DNA of 7,452 nt from Flavobacterium sp. (GTDB taxonomy: Bacteria; Bacteroidota; Bacteroidia; Flavobacteriales; Flavobacteriaceae), in the NCBI GenBank assembly GCA_004296145.1, contig SEBM01000299.1, positions 1 to 7,452 on the forward strand, read 5' to 3'. Below, in pieces: positions 1-5,298 of this stretch. Numbering within the stretch: position 1 is the stretch's first letter; every line of letters starts with the position of its first letter. The position numbers were made by a program, and so were the translations under genes. The notes below the pieces were generated by a model that was given only the letters and a program-made list of their open reading frames with translations, was not told where the DNA came from and did no database searches.

Positions 1-889
1 TTCTATTTCTGTAAGCATTGATTGTTTCTTTATTAATATTAAAATCATTTAAAAAAGCAGTCAGAAACTTAAACATTCTACTTGCCGCTCCAGAAGCCGG
101 CACGAATTTTTTTAGTTTTAATTTTGATTTTTCTAAGTCATAAAAAGCAGCTTTTTCTTCAAACTGCGATTCAGACAAACTTAATATTCCGTTGTTAATA
201 GTGGCAGGACTTATCAAAGTACTTTTTGAAATGCCTTTTTTAAAAACTTTTAATTGTTTTAATATATTTTCAAAAGGTACTCCATGTTCGTAAATCTCAA
301 CAAAATCGGCAGATGAAAATCCTTTTTCTTTGGCAATTGTCAAATCATCAATAATGGATATTGCTTTTGCCAGGCGGCTTTCTTTATTTCCCGAAAGGGT
401 AATAAATGGCTTTTTTGTATCAATTAGCGTTTGTTTAAAAACAGAAAACACAGTTTCTCTGCCTTCCGGTTTATCTCTGATATCATCTTTTTCCCAGGGA
501 ACATCAATATCCGTTAGAAAAAACAAATCATATTCATGGTTTAAAGCAGCTTCGTGCAAAAGCGGATCAGAGAAACCGTAATACATTTCAGAAAAAACTT
601 TGGTAACCATTAAGTTGGTATCAGAAAACAAGTATTTTGACGCAGAAGAAAGTTTTTCGTTTTCTAACGCGGTTTGTCCGTATGCAATGGGCATCATATC
701 ATCTGCAATGCAGATATGTTGGTTTTCTTCCCATTTTTGCTGTAAATAATCACGCGCAAATTCAGGAACCCATTCTGTTTTATAATATGCAGCAAGTTGT
801 GTTGCCAATGTGGTTTTTCCTGTACTTTCAGGACCAAATAAAGCAATTTTAATTATACTTGTTTTTTGCTGTCTAAGATTTTTCTCCAT
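1..889 (-). CDS. NadR-type ribosylnicotinamide kinase domain fused to DUF4301 (partial, C-terminus beyond left edge)
   Basis: The reading frame is open from the ATG at 889 to the window edge, 296 codons with no stop. Residues 1-185 look like the kinase half of NadR. There is a P-loop GPESTGKTT (19-27), then EFARDYL (43-49), the YGQ segment (70-72) and DIDVPWEKDDIR (127-138), which corresponds to the DxPW...DGxR region of NadR kinases. NadR of this class phosphorylates nicotinamide riboside to NMN. No NMN adenylyltransferase or helix-turn-helix domain precedes it. From about residue 191 the sequence turns into DUF4301: an EHGV/FENILKQLKVFKKGI opening, SPATINNGI (227-235) and FVPASGAASRMFKFL (262-276). 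No methionine lies near the junction, so a separate DUF4301 start is unlikely. The start overlaps the end of pnuC by 37 bases, which implies one transcript and fits import followed by phosphorylation. The kinase call is firm as a family; DUF4301 has no known role. Confidence 0.88.
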   Translation of the reverse strand, partial: MEKNLRQQKTSIIKIALFGPESTGKTTLATQLAAYYKTEWVPEFARDYLQQKWEENQHICIADDMMPIAYGQTALENEKLSSASKYLFSDTNLMVTKVFSEMYYGFSDPLLHEAALNHEYDLFFLTDIDVPWEKDDIRDKPEGRETVFSVFKQTLIDTKKPFITLSGNKESRLAKAISIIDDLTIAKEKGFSSADFVEIYEHGVPFENILKQLKVFKKGISKSTLISPATINNGILSLSESQFEEKAAFYDLEKSKLKLKKFVPASGAASRMFKFLTAFLNDFNINKETINAYRNR

Positions 890-1473
890 TCTAAATAAGC
901 TGCAATAGCCAAAATTGTAAAAATTAAATACTGAAGTGACAGCATCCCTAAGCCTCTGTAGGCGTAAAGCGGTACAACAATAATGTCACCAATAATCCAA
1001 AGTGTCCAGTTTTCGATTTTTTTTCTGGCCATATACCACATTCCTGCAAAAAATATTCCTGAGGAAATCATATCGACATAATTGTCATTTTTGATTTCGT
1101 AATCGAAAAATTTATAAATCCCGAAAACTACAAAAATGGTTACAATAAACAGTAAAACTCCAATTATTTTTTCGTTATTGTTCGTTCTCGTAATAGGCAG
1201 ATTATCTTCTGTCGTTCCACCTTTTGCCCAGACATACCAGCCATAAATACTCATTACAGAAAAATATCCGTTTATGATCATGTCGCCAATATAACCTGCT
1301 ATATATAATAGATAAACAGAAATTACTGTCGCAATCAAACCTGTAGGATATACCCAGATATTTTCTTTTTTAGCAAACCAAACGCTTAAAATTCCGAAGA
1401 CAAAAACCAAAAATTCTAATGCGATATGCCATAGCGGAGCGTTTTTATAACTATTGAGGAAAAAATCGATCAT
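853..1473 (-). CDS. pnuC: PnuC family transporter, probably nicotinamide riboside
   Basis: This 206-residue inner-membrane protein has the size and about seven hydrophobic helices of PnuC, a facilitator that lets unphosphorylated vitamins in and relies on cytoplasmic kinases to trap them. Visible helices lie near residues 17-33, 41-59, 65-82, 103-122, 134-149, 156-171 and 175-193. Family landmarks are NGYFSVMSIYGWYVW (68-82) and a related WTLWIIGD...PLYAYRG...LQY stretch (156-182), in line with the internally duplicated PnuC fold. Some Bacteroidota PnuC proteins (PnuT) carry thiamine and sit beside thiamine pyrophosphokinase or a TPP riboswitch. Here the partner is a NadR-like kinase and I see no such riboswitch, so nicotinamide riboside is the better inference. 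It starts 19 bases after the GGGP-synthase gene and overlaps the next gene by 37 bases, consistent with an operon. Confidence 0.93.
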   Translation of the reverse strand: MIDFFLNSYKNAPLWHIALEFLVFVFGILSVWFAKKENIWVYPTGLIATVISVYLLYIAGYIGDMIINGYFSVMSIYGWYVWAKGGTTEDNLPITRTNNNEKIIGVLLFIVTIFVVFGIYKFFDYEIKNDNYVDMISSGIFFAGMWYMARKKIENWTLWIIGDIIVVPLYAYRGLGMLSLQYLIFTILAIAAYLEWRKILDSKKQV

Positions 1474-1492
1474 TTGGGGCTGATTTTATTAT

Positions 1493-2221
1493 TTATAATT
1501 CAAAAAAATGGCTGTTATTTTCAAAAGCTGTTCCTATTACGACTAAATCTGCACCTGCCTTGTAAGCATCCTGAATACCGTGCAAATCTACAATTCCTCC
1601 GCCAACAATTATAGGAATCTCAACATTTTGAGCTATTAACTCTATCATTTCTAACGGAACCGGCTGTTTTGCACCACTTCCCGCTTCTAAATAAATTAAT
1701 TTATTGCCCAACATTTCACCGGCTTGTGCAGTTGCCAAAACCAAGTCAAAATTTTCACGATTTAATGGTTCTGTTTTGCTAACCCTCGCAACAGCAGTTT
1801 CATTTCCGCTTTCTATCAAAATATAACCTGTTGAAATAATTTCCAGATTTGTTTTCTTCAAAATTGGAGCTGCCTGAACCTGATATTCTATTAAATAATC
1901 GGCATTTCGTCCTGATAATAAAGACAAAAATAAAATGGCATCTGCCTGAGGTGAAATCTGCGACGGATCACCCGGAAATATTATAACTGGTAAATTTGTT
2001 TTTTGTTTTAACTCCGAAATTAATTCTTCTAAAATAGTAGCCTTAACGATACTTCCTCCAACAAAAATATGAGTTGCAGGAGATTCGTTTATTTTAAGCA
2101 AGAGATGTCCTAAATTCTCCCAGACAATTTTATCGGGATCAAGAAGTATCGCCAGAAGCTTTTTGTTTTCTTTTTTAGCTTCTACAATCTGTTGATATAT
2201 ATGCGGTATTTTTGGTCTCAT
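1493..2221 (-). CDS. Geranylgeranylglyceryl/heptaprenylglyceryl phosphate synthase family (PcrB/GGGPS-like)
   Basis: Members of this TIM-barrel family join a polyprenyl diphosphate to sn-glycerol-1-phosphate through an ether bond. The 242-residue protein shows the full set of family motifs: LLDPDK (26-31), GGSIVK (55-60), FPGDPSQIS (82-90), LLSGRNADYLIEYQ (101-114), STGYILIESG (130-139), YLEAGSGA (177-184), VGGGI (206-210) and GADLVVIGTAFE (223-234). The C-terminal glycine-rich loops are the phosphate-binding site of the barrel. Bacteroidota carry the group II form related to archaeal enzymes, so geranylgeranyl diphosphate is the more likely substrate than the heptaprenyl chain used by Bacillus PcrB; chain length cannot be read from the sequence by eye. 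It heads the minus-strand run with pnuC and the kinase fusion, 93 bases from the divergent Crp/Fnr gene. A biochemical link to NAD salvage is not obvious. Confidence 0.92.
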   Translation of the reverse strand: MRPKIPHIYQQIVEAKKENKKLLAILLDPDKIVWENLGHLLLKINESPATHIFVGGSIVKATILEELISELKQKTNLPVIIFPGDPSQISPQADAILFLSLLSGRNADYLIEYQVQAAPILKKTNLEIISTGYILIESGNETAVARVSKTEPLNRENFDLVLATAQAGEMLGNKLIYLEAGSGAKQPVPLEMIELIAQNVEIPIIVGGGIVDLHGIQDAYKAGADLVVIGTAFENNSHFFEL

Positions 2222-2275
2222 AATTGGGCGTAAAAGTAAAAGTTTTTTAATGTAGAAGAACTATTTTGAATCAAT

Positions 2276-2283
2276 TATATTTG
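2276..2283 (+). promoter_or_regulatory. Putative -7 promoter element of the Crp/Fnr gene
   Basis: TATATTTG matches the Bacteroidota -7 consensus TAnnTTTG and ends 31 bases before the ATG at 2315, which gives a leader of about 25-28 bases. I see no clear TTG-type -33 element at the expected spacing. A four-codon open frame (2304-2318) ends on the ATGA of the gene's own start; it may be chance. Confidence 0.5.
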
Positions 2284-2307
2284 TATCAGGCTTTGAATAA
2301 CTAATGA

Positions 2308-2315
2308 CAAATTTA
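2308..2315 (-). promoter_or_regulatory. Possible divergent -7 element for the GGGPS-pnuC run
   Basis: Read on the minus strand this is TAAATTTG, a match to TAnnTTTG. It lies about 87 bases before the GGGP-synthase ATG at 2221 and touches the start codon of the divergent regulator. The motif is short and common in AT-rich DNA and I see no -33 partner, so this is only a candidate. Confidence 0.25.
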
Positions 2316-2911
2316 TGATTGCTATTGAACTCTTAGAAAAATACGGTGCTTTGAAGAAATCTTACGACAAAGCTTCTGTTATTTTTGAAGAAGGAAATCT
2401 CCCTACACATTATTATCAGATTATTTCCGGTGAAGTAAAAATGAACAATTACAATGACGACGGACGCGAATTTATTCAGGGCATTTTTTATAAAGATCAG
2501 TCTTTTGGCGAACCTCCTTTATTCTTAAACCAAAAATATCCCGCAAGTGCGGTTTCAGTAGAAGATGCTCAGATTCTTTATCTTCCAAAAACAAATTTCA
2601 TGAAACTGCTGGAAGAAAATCCGGCTGTAAGTATCAAAATCATCGAAAATTTAGCGCAGCGTTTGTATTACAAATCGGTTATGGCGGCAGAAATGTCGAC
2701 ACAGGAACCCGAACATCGTGTCTTAAAACTGATTGATCACGGAATTGCTTATTTTAATTTTAAAAAAGATCAAAACGGTTACCTCATCAATTTTACCAGA
2801 CAACAAATTGGAGATCTGACAGGTTTGCGTGTAGAAACCGTTATCAGAACTATTAAAGCACTGGAAAAGAAAGGCGTACTAAAGATAATTAACAGAAAAG
2901 TATATAGATAA
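2315..2911 (+). CDS. Crp/Fnr family transcriptional regulator
   Basis: This 198-residue protein has the two-domain layout of the family. An N-terminal cyclic-nucleotide-type beta-roll spans about 18-92, with IISGEVKM at 36-43 and FGEPPLF at 64-70. A dimerisation helix follows (about 100-125), then a C-terminal winged helix. The recognition helix reads GLRVETVIRTIKALEKKG (170-187), and E174 and R178 fall where E181 and R185 of E. coli CRP contact the TGA core of the operator. The residues corresponding to the cAMP-contacting Arg82-Ser83 of CRP appear to be Pro76-Ala77. The protein has no cysteine, which rules out an FNR-type iron-sulfur cluster. The signal is therefore neither classical cAMP nor cluster-based oxygen sensing; haem, NO or another ligand is possible. 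A fitting palindrome and a globin unit lie immediately downstream, which suggests a local target. Confidence 0.92.
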   Translation: MIAIELLEKYGALKKSYDKASVIFEEGNLPTHYYQIISGEVKMNNYNDDGREFIQGIFYKDQSFGEPPLFLNQKYPASAVSVEDAQILYLPKTNFMKLLEENPAVSIKIIENLAQRLYYKSVMAAEMSTQEPEHRVLKLIDHGIAYFNFKKDQNGYLINFTRQQIGDLTGLRVETVIRTIKALEKKGVLKIINRKVYR

Positions 2912-2922
2912 AAAAGTTCTTG

Positions 2923-2944
2923 TTTTATGATTTAAGTCATAAAA
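2923..2944. promoter_or_regulatory. Perfect palindrome, likely Crp/Fnr operator
   Basis: TTTTATGA and TCATAAAA form perfect 8-bp arms around the six-base spacer TTTAAG. The TGA-N6-TCA core has the same geometry as CRP (TGTGA-N6-TCACA) and FNR (TTGAT-N4-ATCAA) sites. The centre lies 30.5 bases before the -7 motif at 2964, or roughly -43 from the predicted start, a class II activator position. No T-run follows the stem, so a terminator for the upstream gene is less likely. Confidence 0.65.
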
Positions 2945-2963
2945 TGGTGGTGTGTTATGGTGG

Positions 2964-2971
2964 TAAATTTG
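2964..2971 (+). promoter_or_regulatory. Putative -7 promoter element of the membrane protein-globin unit
   Basis: TAAATTTG matches the Bacteroidota -7 consensus and ends 22 bases before the ATG at 2994. Instead of a recognisable -33 element, the region upstream holds the 2923-2944 palindrome, as expected of a promoter that depends on an activator. Confidence 0.55.
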
Positions 2972-2993
2972 TCCTAATAAAACACTATATATC

Positions 2994-3281
2994 ATGACAC
3001 TTTATAACACAACATTCGAAAATTTCAACAAAAGTTACATTGGTTCTGCTACGATGGCAGTAATTGGACAAAGCTGTCTGGGAGCAACCGCAGCAATGTT
3101 TGTATTGTCTAATGGAACATCTGTAACACAAATGATTCAATTGGCTATTATTGTATTTACAAATATGTTTGCCAACACTTCAATTTTAGCGCAAATGAGT
3201 CACAAAACAGTTTTCAACTTAATTATAACCAGTGTGTTTTTCAGCATATTGTTTATTATTATCAACAACACTCTAATATGA
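2994..3281 (+). CDS. Small three-helix membrane protein, function unknown
   Basis: I do not recognise a named family. The 95-residue product starts with a polar stretch (1-15) and then has three hydrophobic segments, about 16-39, 45-66 and 73-93. The first is rich in small residues (GSATMAVIGQSCLGATAAMF) and holds the only cysteine, C28. The predicted topology is an integral inner-membrane protein without a cleaved signal. The gene has its own promoter motif and upstream palindrome. Its stop codon overlaps the start of the truncated globin gene as ATGA, so the two are probably translated together. That coupling suggests a membrane partner for a haem protein or a role in the same stress response, but the sequence does not show which. 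It is convincing as a real gene because of the coupling, promoter spacing and coherent hydrophobic pattern. Confidence 0.78.
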   Translation: MTLYNTTFENFNKSYIGSATMAVIGQSCLGATAAMFVLSNGTSVTQMIQLAIIVFTNMFANTSILAQMSHKTVFNLIITSVFFSILFIIINNTLI

Positions 3282-3679
3282 GAAAGCAAATAGAAAACAG
3301 AGCTGATATTGAAGTTCTGGTTCATGCCTTTTATGCTAAAATAAGAGCCGATGAAGAAATTGGCTTTTATTTTAATACCATGATAAAAGACTGGGATGCG
3401 CATCTTGAAAAACTGACTGATTTTTGGGAGACTAATTTATTCGCCGTTAAAAAATACAAAGGAAACCCACATGCCGTTCACAACGAGGTTGATGCTCATT
3501 TTGAAGGTAAAATAACTTCAAACGAATTTGGAATCTGGTTGAATTATTGGTTTCAGACTTTAGAAGAACTTTATGAAGGAGAAAATGTAGAAACCTTAAA
3601 ACGACGCGCCAGAAAAATGGGAACATTTCTTTTTATGAGCATGTTTGAGCATAGAAAAAAATTGGCGGAGGCAAAATAA
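3278..3679 (+). CDS. Group III truncated haemoglobin
   Basis: The 133-residue protein follows the pattern of group III (P-type) truncated globins such as Campylobacter jejuni Ctb. Aligned by eye with Ctb, the haem-pocket residues are all present: Tyr19 (B10) in AFYAKIR, His42 (E7) in WDAHLEKL, Phe49-Trp50 in DFWETNLF, His68 (F8, the proximal haem ligand) in YKGNPHAVH, and Trp87 (G8) in FGIWLNYW. Group III globins bind O2 tightly and have been linked to NO and oxygen handling under microaerobic conditions; the exact reaction here is inferred only. Translation starts inside the stop of the small membrane protein (ATGA), and a Crp/Fnr regulator with a matching operator lies just upstream, so induction by a respiratory or nitrosative signal is plausible. 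The downstream neighbour is convergent, with a large inverted repeat between them. Confidence 0.92.
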   Translation: MRKQIENRADIEVLVHAFYAKIRADEEIGFYFNTMIKDWDAHLEKLTDFWETNLFAVKKYKGNPHAVHNEVDAHFEGKITSNEFGIWLNYWFQTLEELYEGENVETLKRRARKMGTFLFMSMFEHRKKLAEAK

Positions 3680-3688
3680 CGCACTGTT

Positions 3689-3790
3689 TTGTCATTTCGA
3701 CGTAAGGAGAAATCACACTAGAAACTCCGTAAAGAAATATCAATCTTTATCGATTTACGAGTGTGATTTCTCCTTACGTCGAAATGACAA
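3689..3790. repeat. 31-bp perfect inverted repeat between convergent genes
   Basis: Arms 3689-3719 and 3760-3790 are exact reverse complements over 31 bases, separated by a 40-base centre. The centre holds a second stem, CGTAAA (3728-3733) with TTTACG (3754-3759). The arms begin TTGTCATTTCGACG and carry AGGAGAAATC. I recall similar TCATTTCGACG...GGAGAAATC strings scattered in Flavobacterium and related genomes, which would make this a dispersed palindromic repeat; that is from memory and unverified. Its place between the globin gene and a convergent gene would let it end transcription from both sides, although neither side carries a proper T-run. Confidence 0.9.
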
Positions 3791-3834
3791 GATTGTGGAA
3801 TTTGGAGTTATTGTATTGCTTTAAAATTTGAAAT

Positions 3835-4242
3835 TTAATTCTTCCAAACACTCAAAATTAGAGCCGTCGCTAAAATCGAAGCCAAATACCCAAAAACAAT
3901 TATGAGAAAAAATTGAAAAGATTTAGCCTCAAAAGCATAAATCGGTCCAATAATCGCCACTACAAAACCAAGCCAAAGTAAAACTCCTAATTGTATTGCC
4001 TGAGAAATTGTTTCGTATTGAAGTATATTGATAAGCCAGGCTAAAACAAACGCCAAAACTAAATTTGCACCAATTTGTATCGCAAAAGAAAGTGCCATAG
4101 AAGGACCTTTTGCCAATTCTTCCTGTGTTTTGTCTACTCCTTTCATATAAGGAGCTCTAAATAAAATGGTAAACCAAAGAAAACCAATGGCAAAACTTAC
4201 TAAAGCCGAAACTATAATTGCTAGAATATTATAACTCTCCAT
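3835..4242 (-). CDS. DUF1761 family integral membrane protein
   Basis: The 135-residue protein has four hydrophobic helices, near residues 6-28, 50-73, 82-104 and 108-131, and resembles DUF1761 membrane proteins. The family signs are an N-terminal helix ending in FAIGFLWFTILFRAPYMKG (17-35), the LLWLGFVVA segment in the third helix, and a closing helix ending in Trp-Lys-Asn. No catalytic residues or function are known for the family. It lies 125 bases downstream of the phosphopantetheinyl transferase gene on the same strand, so it could be read from that transcript or from its own promoter (candidate at 4310-4317). Its 3' end faces the globin gene across the 31-bp inverted repeat. Confidence 0.8.
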   Translation of the reverse strand: MESYNILAIIVSALVSFAIGFLWFTILFRAPYMKGVDKTQEELAKGPSMALSFAIQIGANLVLAFVLAWLINILQYETISQAIQLGVLLWLGFVVAIIGPIYAFEAKSFQFFLIIVFGYLASILATALILSVWKN

Positions 4243-4309
4243 AATCTAAATATTTAAAAATCAGACTATTAAAGTTACAACAAATTCTATTTATTATCAG
4301 AATAATTAA

Positions 4310-4317
4310 CAAAACTA
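4310..4317 (-). promoter_or_regulatory. Possible -7 element for the DUF1761 gene
   Basis: On the minus strand this reads TAGTTTTG, a match to TAnnTTTG, about 67 bases before the ATG at 4242. It lies in the 125-base spacer behind the phosphopantetheinyl transferase gene. Nothing else distinctive is visible in that spacer, and no -33 partner is clear. Confidence 0.25.
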
Positions 4318-4367
4318 ATCTAAGGTTTCATAATCTGAAAACTGTAACTGCAAACCGAGACTAAAAA

Positions 4368-5018
4368 TCATTTTTCAAAAGCAAAAACCAAAGTAAATTT
4401 ATCTTCAGAATTCTCAGATTGAATTTCTTTATAATGCACATCAAAATCTTTTATCAGATTATCAAAATGAAGACTTGCCTGAGTCTGACTTTCGTCTAAA
4501 GAAAAATCCTCTACGTTAATGTGATCTTTAAAACTGATTCCCTTTTCATTTCTGATTTTAAAGATTGCTTCTTTGGCGCCCCAGATTACGGTCAGTTTTT
4601 TGATGTATTCTTCAGAAAAATAAGGTTTTAGATAGTTGCATTCGTAGTCCGTAAATTTATCGCCAATGCGAATGATTTTTTCGCGTTGCAATTCCATATC
4701 AATTCCAACCGTTTCATTACTGATAATAATTGCTGCAAAACGATACGAATGTGTTATCGAAATATAATTATCACAATCAAAATAAGGTTTTCCAAATTCA
4801 TCATAATGCAGGTCTTTATCGGTAAAACCCATTTCCTGAATCAGCATTCTTACGCTCAAAAAAGCACGCTGGTGCATTTCAGATTTCATTCCGTTCAGTC
4901 GCAATTGTGTTTTCTCTTTCAGAACAACTTTACTTCTTAGTTCGTCAAAAGATTCTGTTATTTCCCAAATTAATATTCGGGTATTTTCATTGCATTGTAT
5001 GGTTTGAAATAAAGGCAT
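4368..5018 (-). CDS. 4'-phosphopantetheinyl transferase superfamily protein (Sfp-like)
   Basis: These enzymes move the phosphopantetheine arm of CoA onto a serine of acyl or peptidyl carrier proteins, turning apo into holo form. The 216-residue length suits the two-lobed, monomeric Sfp type rather than the roughly 120-residue AcpS. Motifs are in order: FGKPYF (75-80), ISITHSYRFAAI (86-97), the Mg-binding GIDME (105-109, D107 and E109), FTDYE (122-126) and WGAKEAIFK (146-154), where E150 and K154 are the expected catalytic residues. The pocket looks complete, so activity is likely. The carrier protein it serves is not in this window. It is divergent from ahcY across a 280-base spacer full of repeats, and no functional link to ahcY is known. 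The ATG at 5018 is used because the family's N-terminal strand begins directly after it. Confidence 0.92.
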   Translation of the reverse strand: MPLFQTIQCNENTRILIWEITESFDELRSKVVLKEKTQLRLNGMKSEMHQRAFLSVRMLIQEMGFTDKDLHYDEFGKPYFDCDNYISITHSYRFAAIIISNETVGIDMELQREKIIRIGDKFTDYECNYLKPYFSEEYIKKLTVIWGAKEAIFKIRNEKGISFKDHINVEDFSLDESQTQASLHFDNLIKDFDVHYKEIQSENSEDKFTLVFAFEK

Positions 5019-5068
5019 TTTTTTAATTATGAATTATAAATTGTGAGTTATGAGTTATTGTTTTAAAA

Positions 5069-5196
5069 AACCATATAAGCCATATAAGTAAATATAACTT
5101 TGGGTTCAAAATATGTATCTAGTAAATTTAAGTATTCGTAATAAATCTGCATAGTTAAGAATCTTTTTTAAATGAACTTATATCACTTATATGGTT
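5069..5196. repeat. ATATAAG repeat, two inverted copies in the divergent spacer
   Basis: Copy 1 (5069-5092) contains CCATATAAG twice in tandem (5071-5079 and 5080-5088). Copy 2 (5173-5196) is an inverted version: its reverse complement matches copy 1 at 20 of 24 positions, sharing AACCATATAAG, two different bases, then ATATAAGT. Strings of this type are familiar to me from Flavobacterium spacers, so a small dispersed repeat is likely, but that is memory. The rest of the 280-base spacer (5019-5298) shows no coding signal. Confidence 0.6.
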
Positions 5197-5211
5197 AAAA
5201 AAGATTCTTAA
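5155..5211. repeat. 17-bp perfect hairpin upstream of ahcY
   Basis: TTAAGAATCTTTTTTAA (5155-5171) pairs exactly with 5195-5211 around a 23-base loop, and the loop carries most of the inverted ATATAAG copy. With AGT/AGTT just outside, the pairing can go on with a single bulge. The stem is AT-rich and lies between the starts of two divergent genes, so it could be the end of a mobile repeat, a regulatory site, or a structure in either leader. It does not resemble a known SAH or SAM riboswitch. Confidence 0.75.
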
Positions 5212-5287
5212 ACTAACATTCTAAAAATTAAGAAATTAAAGATTTCACAAATCTTATAGAAAGTTACAAAATTAAAAAGGTATTATG

Positions 5288-5295
5288 TAAATTTG
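5288..5295 (+). promoter_or_regulatory. -7 promoter element of ahcY, giving a near-leaderless mRNA
   Basis: TAAATTTG matches the Bacteroidota -7 consensus exactly and ends only three bases before the ATG at 5299. Transcription starting at the usual distance would begin on or next to the start codon. A purine-rich AAAAAGG (5274-5280) is 18 bases from the ATG, too far for a normal ribosome-binding site. A different, unseen promoter further upstream remains possible. Confidence 0.45.
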
Positions 5296-5298
5296 CAA

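Noticed and set aside
330..852. Plus-strand open frames at 330-581 and 637-852
   Set aside because: They lie antisense within the continuous NadR-DUF4301 coding frame, whose motifs are clear, and their products show no family features.
1474..1492. TPP or NAD-type riboswitch controlling pnuC
   Set aside because: Only 19 bases separate pnuC from the gene before it, too short for a riboswitch.
2923..2944. Terminator of the Crp/Fnr gene
   Set aside because: The palindrome has an AT-only outer stem and no T-run after it. Its core spacing and distance to the next promoter motif fit an operator better.
3200..3403. Minus-strand open frame across the membrane protein-globin junction
   Set aside because: It is antisense to two well-supported coupled genes and has no promoter motif or recognisable protein features.
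4686..4940. Plus-strand open frame inside the phosphopantetheinyl transferase gene
   Set aside because: It is antisense to conserved transferase motifs and has no independent support.
5019..5298. SAH or SAM riboswitch ahead of ahcY
   Set aside because: The spacer is AT-rich with simple repeats and lacks the GC-rich conserved core of known SAH or SAM riboswitches. A leader is also doubtful given the -7 motif beside the ATG.
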